A DNA stretch of 64,000 nt from NCBI RefSeq assembly GCF_918797505.1, contig NC_092796.1, positions 54,466,851 through 54,530,850 of the forward strand. The letters run 5' to 3'. The notes beneath the pieces were generated by a model, which was not told the DNA's origin, did no database searches, and worked only from the letters and a program-made list of their open reading frames with translations. Position numbers and translations under genes: made by a program. Shown here one piece after another: positions 30,058-42,239 of this stretch (position 1 is the stretch's first letter; each line of letters begins with the position of its first letter). Source of the DNA: Bemisia tabaci. Taxonomy: Eukaryota > Arthropoda > Insecta > Hemiptera > Aleyrodidae.

Positions 30058-33000
30058 AATGATTGATGATTCGCGGGCCAAAACTAACCCCTCGCGGATG
30101 AAATAAACGGTGTAAGTTGTCTCTAGATTCCTGATCCCCCATCAGGAAATCCAGTCCCCACCACTAGATTTCTGTCATCGTTCATCATACTTCGGTGACG
30201 TTTACCAGCCGTGTAAAAAGCTCTGTCAGGAATTTAGCGAAACTAGCTACTAAGAAATCTGGTAACCACTGACATTCTTTCTTCCGTGCGATTGGAGTCA
30301 CAGCGCACCCACTTGAAGTATCTCCCCTTTAGGATCAAAGTTCACCATGTAGAATTTAGAAGTGGCACTAATGATAATCACATGAGTCCTTTGTACAATT
30401 TAATTTTTGACCCATTTTTTGGTCGCAGATAGAGGAAGCCATCTTACAATGGAAACTGAAACAAATGTGATTATCTACTAAAATTTTCTCACTTCGACAT
30501 AAACATGCAAATATCCTACAGTATATGTTCATGGACATTAACATTGTAGATAAAATGCAGAAAATTCATGATGAGAATTCGCACCAAACAGTTCAATTTT
30601 TCCTTAGCAAGCGGCCCTTTTCTCTTTTACCAGAGTTTTCTGTTCTTATTGGGTGGCAAAAATCCAGGGAACTAAAATCTGTGTGAATGGGTATTTTTGT
30701 CTTTAAAGTAGCAAAGGGTCTGGTTTTTACGAATATCGGTTCGGCAAGAGGTTTGTGACGGAAAGCAACGCATCAGAAAAATGACATTTTGGATTTTGGA
30801 TAGGGATTAGTGTCGCGGTCTTTGAAGTATCATTGCCCCCTCCCCCCCTTTTCATCTCAATCTGGGGCAAGGCCTCAAACGCAGTACGTCGCACATTGTT
30901 TACTGAGGCTCCTTAAACTTTTCATTGCTTGACCTTTTTTTTTCAAAGTATAAGTCGATTTCTCTCATAACTAACTTGGCCCGATCCTTGAAAACATTTA
31001 GTTTGGAATCTCATTTATTTCCTTTGCCTGGAATCGTAATTTTAGGCATCAGACGCTCCAATATACTCGAAGTATTCCGCGCTCGGCCCTCCTCAACATG
31101 TCACACCGAAATTCGCACTGACTTTTTGGCAATTGAGACAATCGACAGGTGGAAAGTATGAGGCGTCGAACGCTCAGCGGGAGGGACAACAATTTCGAAC
31201 GCCAACGTTACATATGCTGCACGGTGGCAAAAGGAGCACACGGTGCGCGCAGCTGGCAAAGCAAGGCGCATCTGTAATTTGTCCAGAAAAACAGTGCATC
31301 TTAATTCTTTTGAATTTCCGTTCTTACCATTGTTCTCCGGAGTGGGTCCCGATGAGTAAACGCCAGCGTTCTCTATTCCAAATCATTGGTTTCACTACTC
31401 ATTCTTTCTCCGGCACTCTCTTTCATTTCCTCCGCTTGAAATTGTTTTTTATGATTCAAGGTTAGAGGGCCCTTGAGGTCGGGGTCTTGAAATGTAAGCA
31501 GGCGAGTGCACGAGAAAGTCATTACATGCCTGACATCTTGGGATTAGACTTGTGCTAGTGATCGTCATCATCCGGACGTCTGTCTCGTATTTTCTGTTGA
31601 TGAAGCTTCAATTTGATCTCATTTCTATGCTAAAGTGGAAGGATTGCCGTTCTTTGAAAAACGGATCGTAACTCAAATCAGATTTTTTGCACTGCTGAGT
31701 TTTTTCACGATGAGTATGCATCAAAATACATTTTACATCGCGTATGTTGCGTAAAGTACCTATATTCATACGACTCGGTGAAAAAACACTTAACGTAATG
31801 AGCGCAAAGCAGCGTAATACGAAGGCCTCCTCGCAATTAAATGATAAACAAAAAGTAGAATGAAAAGATCGTTTTTCTTCTTGAATCTTGGGAAATCTGT
31901 TAGATCTTACAAATCTATAATTTTCAAGTCCAATGCTTTTTTTATATGACTATTTTTGTATAGGCCTTGTGTATTTTGATCCTTTGCCCACGAGGCCAGT
32001 TCATTATGTTTTGGAAGGAAAAGAGGGAAATGAGTTTTTTTTTTTTTTTTTTTTTGAATTCTTGGAAATTTTGGGAACAAAAAGACAAGCCACATAAAAT
32101 AGATACCTCAGATTGCCCGGATATAGCAAATAAACACCCACCTTCAAGGAATGAAAGACTGGCTCTGGGGGCCAGGAGGCAAATTCTCATCGAAAGAGGA
32201 CCCTTATGGCTTTTGAAGGCCCCATTTGGAACTTTTCATGAAACCCCGCAGTGCCTCCCTTGAAGCAGATAACTTTCCCATACCAGAGGGAGTTCTCAAT
32301 TTCTTTTCGATAGGGCTTGCCCCTCGGGAAATTTGAGTCTAGTTTCCCATAAAATAGATTCAATGTTACAAATGATCATTATGAGCATTCAGCATTCAAT
32401 GCTTTTAAAAATCCAGGAATCCTCTCATACGTGAAGCTCGTGAGATACGTGAGATATGGACATCAACCTGCCCATATCTCTTCCCACTTTATCCCTGTTT
32501 TTTCACTGCCCCGTTCGCGTGTCTCTCTTCCTCTCCCATCGTCCTCACCAGCGGATGCCGGAAGTCACCGACTAGTACAGTTCACCCTTTCCGTTTCCGA
32601 CATCTCTCCCACCGCCACCCTTCCTTTTGTCTAGCTCGCTTCCAAACCTCAAACAATACAATTTTAAATGGACTTTTATCCAATAACGTTTACCTTATTT
32701 GCGGCTTCGTTTGTTTTCCCTTTTTGTCAAATGTACGCGTAGAAGCGTGCTGATTTTCATGGTGAATGAGTTTTATTTTATGATGTGAAATTTTATTTCC
32801 GAGTTTTGATTTTTTTAAGCTTCTTTTTCCAACTAAGCCGCCTTATGTATTCATTTGAACTTACAACAGAGAAGGTTTCCAATAATCCATTCTTAAAATC
32901 CAGGTTTCTTCAACTTTAAATTATGGCCTGTGGTTTCGCTGGGAGTGCGATACTTTATTTTTGTATGCTCCTCTTTTATTTAATTCAATTACTGAATGAG

Positions 33001-33349
33001 GGTTTTTATCTCCCATTATTTTTTTTGTAAAATAATAAATGAAGCTACCTTCAATTTATGGATAAGTTCAACACAAGAAATGAAAACCAATACGGGAAAA
33101 CTCACAATCAGTGAATAATTTATTATGAAACACGCAAGAACTTTTCAATTTGTTTAAATGAGAAAAAAGGCATATTATTCATTAACGTTGACGTTTAATT
33201 GCTTTTACACCACCTAGCTCAAATATTTTCTAATTCTTAAAGTATTAGCATTCTAAAAATTATGAATTATGAATGACCAACTCGGACCTAAAAAGTATTC
33301 TTGAAATCAGTCACGATCTTCTATGTCTTATGCTCCTTGGAGAGAAAAT
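30058..33349. other. Long gene-free stretch
   Basis: About 3.3 kb, mostly AT-rich, with frames up to 110 codons (for example 31133-31465 +) and no recognised domain, RNA gene or repeat family. A T-run lies at about 32036-32055. The area around 32430-32640 is CT-rich. It may be intron or intergenic DNA. Confidence 0.45.
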
Positions 33350-33614
33350 CTGCCATGCTAAATGAAAAAATACTGTATGAGCCTTCAGACGTCGCCAAAT
33401 TTCCTCTGTTAAAATACGGAATTTCAAGGAAATTTGTGAATATTTTTCCTCCAATTTTTCAGAGAACTTTATTTGCTATCAGATCTAAATTACCTGAAAA
33501 TTTCAAAAAAAAAAAAAAAACCATCCATGATTTATCCTTTGAAATGAACATATTATTGGAGGAAGGTCGGCAATTCTCAGATGTTTCTGAGGCATCTTTC
33601 CTTTAGAAAGGCAG
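33350..33614. mobile_element. MITE family H, copy 4
   Basis: Left end CTGCCATGCTAAATGAAAAA and 'gagccttcagacgtcgccaa'; right end 'cctttagaaaggcag', more diverged. Flanks AAAT and AAGT match at 2 of 4. Contains an A-run near 33508-33521. Confidence 0.6.
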
Positions 33615-34853
33615 AAGTGTAGATACACTTCCTAGAGACGGGCGACCAATCAGAGTCAACCCGGAAAAAGTGAAACATGGACGAATTTTTGGCACTTTTG
33701 CTCTCCATTTTCGTTTTCTTCGCCGAGTTTTCATGAACAGGTGCGGAGAGAGCTTGCTCAACTGTGTCAGATTGGAGGAGCAATTTTCTGGGCATGAAAA
33801 GCGCCAGGGCCTAAAATTGAGAGGCTGCGATGCTTAACTTTCGGATGGGATTCCGGCATTTTCCCCGTGAGTGAGCACGGGCTGAAATTATGAGGACATT
33901 GTCGTCAAAACACACCTGCGGGTTACCGCCCCCTGTTGCCACATTTCCTCGAAAAATCCGCAATTTAACACCATACTTCAGCGAGACAGTGGCAAGCTTT
34001 CAATTTTTACGCTTCCATTTTCAGAATTAAGATATTCGTGAAACGTAAGAAATAGGCTCTTAGAAAAATATCGCCTCCCGACTAACTAACTTTGTGACGT
34101 CATAGCAAAATTCACGAAAATAAGGTGTTGTGAGGACATTAAAGACAATTCCTGACTCTAGATTTTCATTAAGTTTTGTTTTGTTGTTCGTCGTGAAAAG
34201 TTGAGTCGTTTTGTTAGTCAAAAGACTTTAACGCAAACTACAAAAAGCAGCACATTTGAAGCTACTGTTTTAACTTTATTTCTTTGAAGTAAATATGTTT
34301 ACCTTTCTTACCCCCTTTTTATCTTTCTTGAAGTTATAATTATATGTATTACGATAACACATACATCAATTTAAAAAAGTATTTCATCATAATTGAATTA
34401 AAATCATGACAGCTATTTTACAGTATTTGATGTGTTTTACTAGAAACCTTTCTTCTACGGGTGTGATTTATTTTTAAATTTTGTCATTGGATCAAATATT
34501 CAACAGAACTGATGTCAAATAACGAAATACTTAAGAATAGAAATGTTGAGAAAACGGTATTCACTTTATTGGTTTGTCATTCTCGCGACTTCTCGTTAAG
34601 GAGACGCAAGTTTCCACTCCTCTGAAAAACAAAAATGACAATTTTTTATGGGATGGAACAAGGAGGAACAACCAGGGTTTGAATTTTTACCGTCGCAATT
34701 TTTTTTCACTGAACTGTAATAATTTTTACAGTTTACACATAATTCCTTCAAATGCCATCTTACGGAAGAAAAATATTTTTCTGAAAGGTGACCGTGGAAG
34801 GAAAATTAGATCGAATATTAAATGCCGATGAATGAGTGCATAGAATTTCTATT
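33615..34853. other. No gene recognised
   Basis: AT-rich. A part near 33940-34000 has 'gttgccacatttcctcgaaa', faintly like family H arms. Frames are short and without domains. Confidence 0.4.
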
Positions 34854-34975
34854 GGACGTAATTCTGTCAAACGGAACTATGTGCATCAAAACATGAGCCC
34901 TGAGACCCATAAGAATATATGCGTAACAGGGCTCACGTCATAATGCACATAGTTCCGTTTGACAGAAATGCGTCC
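34854..34975. mobile_element. MITE family J, copy 2
   Basis: Ends GGACGTAATTCTGTCAAACG and the mirror ending TGACAGAAATGCGTCC. Perfect 4-bp duplication TATT at 34850-34853 and 34976-34979. Its core 'catgagccctgagaccc' plus 'ataaga' and 'aacagggctca' closely resembles that of family I copy 2, not that of J copy 1. Confidence 0.85.
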
Positions 34976-34979
34976 TATT

Positions 34980-35875
34980 AAACCTTTGATTCATATGAAT
35001 CAACTTGTAAAGCGTTCGCCTTGCAATATTCGGCAACAGAGTTAGCAGCTGAATAAGCAAACGCATGATCATGATCATTGAGCAGAGAGCGCGTTTAAAA
35101 AAGTGAATCAATTTGAATCGCGTATTTTTTCACGAGTCGCCGCCTCTTCGCGACGTCTGCGAAGCTTCATTAGTCCTTTGTCTTTCCCACACTGTATTTG
35201 GCAGGCAAATTGAATAAAACCGAAACATGCGATCGGATTCCCCTCTTCACTTTCCATTTTCAAGTTTTTACTCCAAGAAGCCCCCTTTTTTCTTTGCTCC
35301 TTTTATTAACTGCTTTCAGGTGATATAATTCATTTTTTTTGCAAACTTTGATGCTCATTCAAGCACTCCTTCAGATTAGAGTACTTATATACCGAGAGCA
35401 CGGATTTGTCGAAGTATGGAGCATTTTGAGCTTTAAAAGGGCAGCCAACCTTCCAACACAAAAAATGTCACTGCCGATCTTGAGATTCAAATATCAAACA
35501 AAGATGGCCAAGAATGTTCATGAATGTGCGTTTTTCCGCAAAAATGAGTGAATTCATGCAAAAACTAACTCAAATACATGATTTACAACCGAGGGGTCGG
35601 AACAATTTATTGTAATAACAAATCACTCTGGTTGATCAGAATTCATCTGCTGTCTTTTTAGGCCCTGAAAGCTTTATAAGCTAACTTAAAAATTATCGAC
35701 TTGTACGTACTCTCTCTATATAGGTACGTATACTCTAGAGTGGAGCGATTTTGACTTTTTCACAAATTCTTTTGACGGGTAATGGAAAAAGTTGGGAAAT
35801 GAGTTGAATTTAAAGCAAAAAATTTCGGGCCGAAATTCCAATGTTTCGCCGGCACGCCTAATTGTAAGCCTAAAA
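34980..35875. other. No gene recognised
   Basis: AT-rich, with a 70-codon frame at 35339-35551 that has no recognised domain. Confidence 0.4.
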
Positions 35876-35883
35876 GGCCTAAA

Positions 35884-36045
35884 CATTGGCGGATCCAGCA
35901 AATTGGCAACGTTGTTTTTCGTCGTTTAAACCTACGGAAATGTATCGATTCTTGGAGGGGTCAGGTGCTCCGACAAGAATCGATTATTTAACACAGGTCT
36001 AAATGGAGGAAACCCAGTGTTGCCAAATTGCTGGATCCGCTTCTG
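35884..36045. mobile_element. hAT-like MITE L
   Basis: Ends CATTGGCGGATCCAGCAAAT then TGGCAAC, mirrored by GTTGCCAAATTGCTGGATCC then GCTTCTG. Perfect 8-bp duplication GGCCTAAA at 35876-35883 and 36046-36053. The interior has 'gtttaaacctac' and two copies of 'aatcgatt', like family K. Confidence 0.88.
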
Positions 36046-36053
36046 GGCCTAAA

Positions 36054-36772
36054 TTTTGAAATTGGATATTTAAGGCTTGATGTACATGGTGACCAGTCGA
36101 AATCAACGAGTTACGGTCCTTTAGGGCAAACATTTCTCAATGCAAGAGTACTCCACTCTCGATATGAGTCTCAAACTCCGAGAACCGGGCACGCTCCAAG
36201 TCTGAGAAAGAGTCAAAAATGATCAATCTCGAAGCCGTAATGAGGGCAATTGAGAATAAATATTTAGGAAAGACTAGACTCCCACAATCTCTCATCAGCT
36301 TTGCGCAACAATGCAAGCTCATCCGCGGCCCAATGGAGTTTAACGCATAAAAACTAGGGGACGGGCTAATATGACTCGAGAAAGTTTCGACCACTCTTCC
36401 ACCGCGGCACGTTTTGTCGTTCCGGGAGGCACGCAGCACGAAAAACGTTAAGTAATCAATTAGTAATTTTACGGGGAGTTAACGAAACCGAATCCCTGGA
36501 TTCCCGAGCCCGAGCGGAGCTGTTCAATTGAGACATTGGCCGCGGCGATGACAACAGCACCAATCATAAACATTGACGACGAGGAGAGAGAAGAATCACG
36601 AGATTGAAAATGATGTTGATGTCCCCGTTGAGGTTTCGTCGCCACGACGGATGTCGGGAAAACGTTGTAATTGTTCTCCCCCTGGATAAGTCGTCTCCGG
36701 CGTTGTTGTAGTCAGCTTGAAAATCAACAGTTTTTATCTTTCTCTAAATTAAATTCTGTATTTCGGAAAGTG
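36054..36772. other. Unassigned, possible regulatory island
   Basis: Moderate GC, with 'agtaatcaattagtaattt' at 36451, a cluster of homeodomain-type TAAT cores. No gene recognised. Regulatory function is only a guess. Confidence 0.35.
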
Positions 36773-37002
36773 CACTGGAAAAAAAAACACATTGGATCTG
36801 GAGTCCAGATTCTTAAAAACATCGACAAGAAAAAATACACTTGATGCAATCGGATTTTTGCTTAAATCAAGAACCAAGCCTCTTAATTTGAGCGGATTTC
36901 CTTTTGATTCAAGCTAAAAATCTGATTGAATCAAGAGTATTTTTTCTTGTCAATGCTTTCAAGAGTCTAGACTCTAGATCCAGTGTGTTTTTTTTTCCAG
37001 TG
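36773..37002 (+). mobile_element. MITE family A, copy 9
   Basis: CACTGG and CCAGTG ends, + centre. Perfect TG on both sides (36771-36772, 37003-37004). Confidence 0.9.
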
Positions 37003-37004
37003 TG

Positions 37005-37565
37005 CCTAACTCTGAAAACATCCAGAAAACGAAAAAACTGAATTCAGCCGCAACATTTAGGAGCAGAATTGTTGGCGCAAGTTATGCTGTTTCCAATGCT
37101 GGCTTAACTAAGGTAGTTCAATTCATTTTTACTTTCTCGCTCCCCTAATTTGTTTTGTTTTTTGATGTGGTAGTATTTTAAAAAGTAATTACAACTTGAA
37201 ATAGGACCCCACTCGCGAGCTAAAGTGCCATGTCGCTAAGAAATAATGCCGCCCATCTGCAATCTGAAGTTTTTTTAGGACAAGTCGAAACTTCACCATT
37301 TTTGTAATTTTGAGGGTAGATTTGCAATTGTTCTACAGCATTCCCATTCGGAATCAGAATAAACCAAAAACATCGGATTGCGTACTTGATACTGAAGAAT
37401 GCGGCGGAGTCGCTGACTCATTTTCGCCCAAATTGTCGGTTAGGTGGTCTTGCTCCTTATAGCCCTCGATGTACTATAATGTATTTTGGAAAAAGTGGTA
37501 TGTAATGATTTTACTTGATGTTGTGTAGCATGACAAGTCATAACATTACAGAATAAGGACTTGGA
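37005..37565. other. LINE 5' flank, no gene recognised
   Basis: AT-rich sequence between family A copy 9 and the LINE target site. No feature recognised. Confidence 0.4.
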
Positions 37566-37577
37566 ATTAAAACGGCA

Positions 37578-40500
37578 CCCGTATGGGGGACTGTTGTCAC
37601 AGGTTTAGCAATCCTGCGGACCCCAGCTGGTAGCCCCTGCCTCAAAGGGGGCAGTGGAGATGGTCACCGGCCTCTGGGCGTATGAACCACCTGCTAGAAG
37701 GGCAGACAGGGCTCTGAGCTGAAGTGAAAGCAACCTGTCTAGGAGAGGCAACTCCGAAATCAAACCCTGGTCCTCCAGGTTGGGGGTTGAGTCATCGGGC
37801 TAACTCCCCGGTACTTGTAAAAAGTTTTACTGTTAAACGACCTAACAATACAAGCCTCGGTACCACTAGAACTAAACGGACACGTCGACAAAAATTGAGA
37901 AAACGGACAATGGTATTTGGGACGTGGAATGTCCAAGGCATTTCAAATAAGTTACCGGAAGTGATATCGGAGATTCAGAAACTTGGAGTGGATGTCGCTG
38001 TTCTTACTGAGACCAAGAAAAAAGGGCACGGGTCAGAGAATTACGGTGACTATGATCTATTCTACAGCGGCGTAGCCAAAGATCAGCGTGCTCAGCAAGG
38101 AGTAGCAATACTTTTGCGGAGAAGCCTACGTGAGTTCGTGGGCACTTGGGAGGCCGTCAACCAGCGCATTATCAAAATGAACCTTAACCTGTACGGACAT
38201 AAGATCACGCTGCTCGGAGTATACGGTGTAAATGATGATGCCACTGTCGCATGTAAGGACCAATTCTTCGAAGATCTGAATGATGAAATACTGAACGTTG
38301 GTGCTGGCAGGGAAGCCATTCTTATGGGTGATTTGAACAGCAGAACGGGACGACGAGTAAACTGTAAAGTTGTTGGACCGTTTGGGGAGGATGCTGTTAA
38401 TGATAACGGTGATCGGCTCATCTCAATTTGTTCTCAAACTGAGATGAAAATTTTGAATGGCTTTTTTCAACACAAAGACATCCATAAGTATACCTGGGTC
38501 CAGCCAACGCGAGGATTGAAATCCATCATCGATTATGTAATTGTAAAGCACACTACTAAGTTGAAATTGCAGCAAGTTAGAGTGTGCAGGGGACTCTCTT
38601 GCGGCAGTGATCATCATTTCCTCCGAGCAGATATAGCGTTTCCCGTTAAAGGGATTAAAGATAAAGAGCCAATGCCTGAGCAACAGCAGAGTCAGGGAAC
38701 GCAAAATCATGAAGTATGGTATAACATCGAAAGTTTGGAGCACCCTAGTGTCAAGGCTCTGTATCGGAAACGCTTAGATGAGAAGCTGGGGGATGGACTC
38801 TCGGGTACCACGGAAGAGCAGTATCAGTTCATCAAAGATTGTATCCACTCTGCAGCGAAAGAAGCCCTAGGTGTTCACAAAACCAGTAATAAATACCAGC
38901 ATCCTTACTGGTGGGATGAAGAAATTGAAGACGAGATAAATCTTAAGAGGCAAAAACACCTTATATTTCTGTCGTCTAAAAAGACTGAAGATAAAGTTGC
39001 TTACAGGAAAGCTCAGTCTAAAGTTAGGAGCCTCATAACACGGAAGAAGAATGAAGCTTGGGAAAGCAACTGTTCTAGAATTAACACCTACCTAGGGGGG
39101 AGAAAAAGTGCTGAGAGCTGGAAGTTAATTAAAGGTTTACGTAGAGACATGAAGCGCGACATCGTTTCTCCGATATCACTTAAAAAACTGGAGGATCATT
39201 TTAAAGATCTTTTGACGGAAAGGCGCCCAGAGTTTCGAGACAACAGCACGGACAACGGAAGAATGAACAACTTGGAGATCCACACTTGTGACATAATTAA
39301 AGCGGTTAAAGAGCTAATTAATGACAAAGCACCGGGTCCTGGTGGGATTCCTGTCGAGTTGGTCAAGTACGGGACTGCCAAGCTCTTTGAGTGCCTCAGA
39401 AAACTGATGCAACAATGCATCAGGGGTGACGAGGTACCAAGGGAGTGGAAGGAGTCTTGGATCAAGGCCATCTACAAAAAGAAGGGAAGGAAGGACGACT
39501 GTAACAACTACCGGGGGCTCTCAGTGACCGGGACAATAAGCAAAGTGTACGGGAAGATACTGAAAGCGAAGATCGAGGACGAATGGCAGGATCACGAAGC
39601 AGAGGAGCAGGCTGGTTTTAGAGCTGGCAGGTCTACGATAGATCACCTCTTTGTTATTGTCCAGGTCATTGAGAAGAAAATGGCCGTAGCTCAGGAACTG
39701 CATTTAATTTTTGTGGATCTCCAGAAGGCGTATGACAGCGTGCCGTTGGTGAAACTTTGGGAGGCCTTGGAAAAATCGAATTTTAACGGGGGGTTGATTG
39801 ACGCTGTTAAGCGATTTTATAAAGGGAGTTTTACCAAAGTTAAGTGCCATGGGGGGTTGTCAGCGGGATTTTATGTGACTAAGGGTTTAAAACAGGGATG
39901 TTGTTTGTCGCCAACATTATTTAAAATTTATCTCGAGTGCGTGCTAAAAGAATGGAAAAAGAAATGCTCTGGTATGGGTGTCCCCTTGGGTGATCTCGAA
40001 ACTCTGTTTACTCTGTGCTTTGCTGATGACCAGGTGGTGGTTGCTCAAGATCAAGATGACGCGGAATACATGATGCGCAAGCTAGTAGAAGAGTATCGGA
40101 AGTGGGGTCTGGAAGTCAGCATATCCAAATCTGAGAAGATGACTTTTGGCGGTGATCAGCAAAGCATTGAGTTGGAGGATGGGCAGCAGATCAAAGGCTG
40201 CGAGCACTTTAAGTACTTGGGAGTGCGGTTGACCCAGGATGGAAGGACGGATCAAGCTATCAGGGAAAGGAACACCTTAGCAAGGAAGGCTATAGCGATT
40301 TTAAATGGAATCCTCTGGGATCAGCGGATTTCCAAAGATAACAAGAGGAGGATATACAACGCTGTAGTCAAAAGTATATTAACATACGGATGTGAAGTTT
40401 GGCAGCTGAAGAAACGGACACAGGATATGCTAAGAGCAACGGAGATGGATTTCTGGAGAAGGTCAGCAGGAATTTCTAGGAGAGATCGGGTCCGTAATGA

Positions 40501-40801
40501 TAGAGTGCGTCAGATAATGGAAGTCGAAAATGACATCGTGTTCGACGTCATGACCAAACAACTTGTTTGGTATGGTCATGTCAATAGGATGACGGAAGAG
40601 AGGCTGCCAAAAAAGATGCTTGATTGGGTTCCTCCTGGGAGGAGACGTAGGGGACGCCCAGTGAGAGGTTGGCGACAGGGGGTGTTAAATGAGATAAGAG
40701 ATTGTCAACTCCCTGATGACCTGTGGGAAGACCGAGCTTTGTGGCGATTAGGCGTCGCACAGCGCCAAAGAGCGCTATAAAAGCGACTCATATATATATA
40801 T
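37578..40801 (+). mobile_element. RTE-type LINE, full length
   Basis: A 3.2-kb non-LTR retrotransposon with a GC-rich 5' region, one long frame, a very short 3' region and a (TA)n tail in place of poly-A, as in RTE-like elements. A perfect 12-bp target duplication ATTAAAACGGCA lies at 37566-37577 and 40802-40813. Intact frame, perfect duplication and a near-identical second copy mean a very recent insertion. Assignment to the RTE clade is from motif style and tail, not from a tree. Confidence 0.93.
37724..40780 (+). CDS. LINE endonuclease/reverse transcriptase polyprotein
   Basis: 1018 codons from the first ATG; an alternative start is the Met at residue 63 (37910), where the endonuclease fold begins with MVFGTWNVQGIS. 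Endonuclease (about 63-310) of the exonuclease-endonuclease-phosphatase family: N and E residues in NVQGI and LTETKKKG, GDLNSR near 202, IDYVIV, and the SDHH active-site motif near 295. Reverse transcriptase (about 500-800): KAPGPGGIP near 535, GFRAGRSTIDHL, the metal-binding Asp in FVDLQKAYDS near 664, GLKQGCCLSP near 721 and FADD near 766. The C-terminal region has a WYGHVNRM block and a basic GRRRRGRP stretch typical of RTE-like proteins. The protein nicks target DNA and copies its RNA at the nick. All catalytic motifs are present, so it is probably functional. Databases often misname relatives after a craniofacial development protein. Confidence 0.93.
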   Translation: MKATCLGEATPKSNPGPPGWGLSHRANSPVLVKSFTVKRPNNTSLGTTRTKRTRRQKLRKRTMVFGTWNVQGISNKLPEVISEIQKLGVDVAVLTETKKKGHGSENYGDYDLFYSGVAKDQRAQQGVAILLRRSLREFVGTWEAVNQRIIKMNLNLYGHKITLLGVYGVNDDATVACKDQFFEDLNDEILNVGAGREAILMGDLNSRTGRRVNCKVVGPFGEDAVNDNGDRLISICSQTEMKILNGFFQHKDIHKYTWVQPTRGLKSIIDYVIVKHTTKLKLQQVRVCRGLSCGSDHHFLRADIAFPVKGIKDKEPMPEQQQSQGTQNHEVWYNIESLEHPSVKALYRKRLDEKLGDGLSGTTEEQYQFIKDCIHSAAKEALGVHKTSNKYQHPYWWDEEIEDEINLKRQKHLIFLSSKKTEDKVAYRKAQSKVRSLITRKKNEAWESNCSRINTYLGGRKSAESWKLIKGLRRDMKRDIVSPISLKKLEDHFKDLLTERRPEFRDNSTDNGRMNNLEIHTCDIIKAVKELINDKAPGPGGIPVELVKYGTAKLFECLRKLMQQCIRGDEVPREWKESWIKAIYKKKGRKDDCNNYRGLSVTGTISKVYGKILKAKIEDEWQDHEAEEQAGFRAGRSTIDHLFVIVQVIEKKMAVAQELHLIFVDLQKAYDSVPLVKLWEALEKSNFNGGLIDAVKRFYKGSFTKVKCHGGLSAGFYVTKGLKQGCCLSPTLFKIYLECVLKEWKKKCSGMGVPLGDLETLFTLCFADDQVVVAQDQDDAEYMMRKLVEEYRKWGLEVSISKSEKMTFGGDQQSIELEDGQQIKGCEHFKYLGVRLTQDGRTDQAIRERNTLARKAIAILNGILWDQRISKDNKRRIYNAVVKSILTYGCEVWQLKKRTQDMLRATEMDFWRRSAGISRRDRVRNDRVRQIMEVENDIVFDVMTKQLVWYGHVNRMTEERLPKKMLDWVPPGRRRRGRPVRGWRQGVLNEIRDCQLPDDLWEDRALWRLGVAQRQRAL

Positions 40802-40813
40802 ATTAAAACGGCA

Positions 40814-42008
40814 GGAATTTGCTAATTTCGTCGATTTTTCAAAATATTTTTTTGTGCGTCTCCAAAAATAAGCCTTTAAAATTCAGAAGAAAAATCGACA
40901 ATTTTTTTTATTCAAAAGATCGGCCGTAGGAATTCCTTGAAACTGATCTATTGTTTTCTCTCTGGTTCACGCAATACCTATAAGCGATGAATTCCTACCG
41001 GTGCGAGTATTTTTCACCGTGCAAAGTAGACCCACATTTTGTGTAACAATCTAATTTAACTACTTTGAAAAATTGAAACTTCATTTAATTGCAGTTTTAG
41101 CATAGTGTTAATCAATAGCTAAGCGCTGTCTTCATAGTTGAGGAGCAAAATCCTATCAGAAAATTACTCAGGGAATGCACATTCATCGACGATATGGCAA
41201 AAGCGTAGCTCAGTGACACCGGTTAATGACATTACCACGAATGGATTTCATGATCTCATAAACAGCGAATTGACTTGCCTACTTTTGTGGTCGGGGTAGA
41301 CGTCAAAAGTCTACCGCTGCTGGGCCTGTCTTGTACTCTACCGACCACGACTCACTGTTTGTGTATTAATCGTTTGTTTTATTATGGCGTCGTGTAGGTC
41401 GCGGCGATCTTGCCAAGCGCTCTGTCGAAAATGTCTCAAATCATTTCATTCAAAACAAAGAGACAAAACTCTAAACGTGACAGGTCAATAAACGACATTC
41501 CTTGAAAAAGTAGGTATCTGAGCCATGTTCTGGGAAAATTGAGGCAAGACCTTGAGCTCAACTATGGTCAACTTGCCACAAGGTCAAAATTGATTTGAAC
41601 TATTTGGTTTGTAATAAAAATATGTGACTTCATAGACAGAAAACCTCATCTTGTGAAGCGCTGAATGAGTATTTCTTTGGAGACTTTAACGCAAGGTGAA
41701 GAAAATAAACTCAAAAGTCATCTGAAACAATAACTTAAATAACTAACTTTAATATATGAATTTAAATGTTATTTTATTAATTTATCATTATTTTGAGGAC
41801 CTCCCACCCGCCAATCACCCTCATGCTTACAATAACACGTTGTGTAATAGTTATACCATGCGATTACAAAGTATGATTGTTGAGATATGCGTTAAGATCT
41901 TTACCAAACAAACGAGACCTAGTTTATCAGATTTACTTAGCAGGCTTTGATATTCCCTCAAGTTACGGTAAATCCTAAATTATTATAGCACCATGCCAGC
42001 GGTAACTG
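40814..42008. other. No gene recognised
   Basis: AT-rich. A short inverted pair 'ggcaggaattt' and 'gaattcctaccgg' with 'gtaggaattcc' around 40805-41000 may be an old hairpin element split by the LINE. No gene. Confidence 0.4.
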
Positions 42009-42237
42009 CACTGGAAAAAATAAACACATTGGATCTATAGTCCAGACTCTTAAAAACATCGACAGGAAAAAATACTCTTGCTTCAATCAGATTTAAGCTT
42101 AAATCAAGAACCAAGCCTCTTAATTTGAGCGGATTTCCTTTTGATTTGAGCTTAAATCTGATTGAATCAAGAGTCCTTTTTCTTGTCAATGTTTTCAAGA
42201 GTCTAGACTCTAGATCCAATGTATTTTTTTCCCAGTG
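42009..42237 (+). mobile_element. MITE family A, copy 10
   Basis: CACTGG and CCAGTG ends, + centre. Perfect TG on both sides (42007-42008, 42238-42239). Confidence 0.9.
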
Positions 42238-42239
42238 TG

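Noticed and set aside
38092..39703. Minus-strand frames opposite the LINE
   Set aside because: Shadows of the LINE coding sequence.
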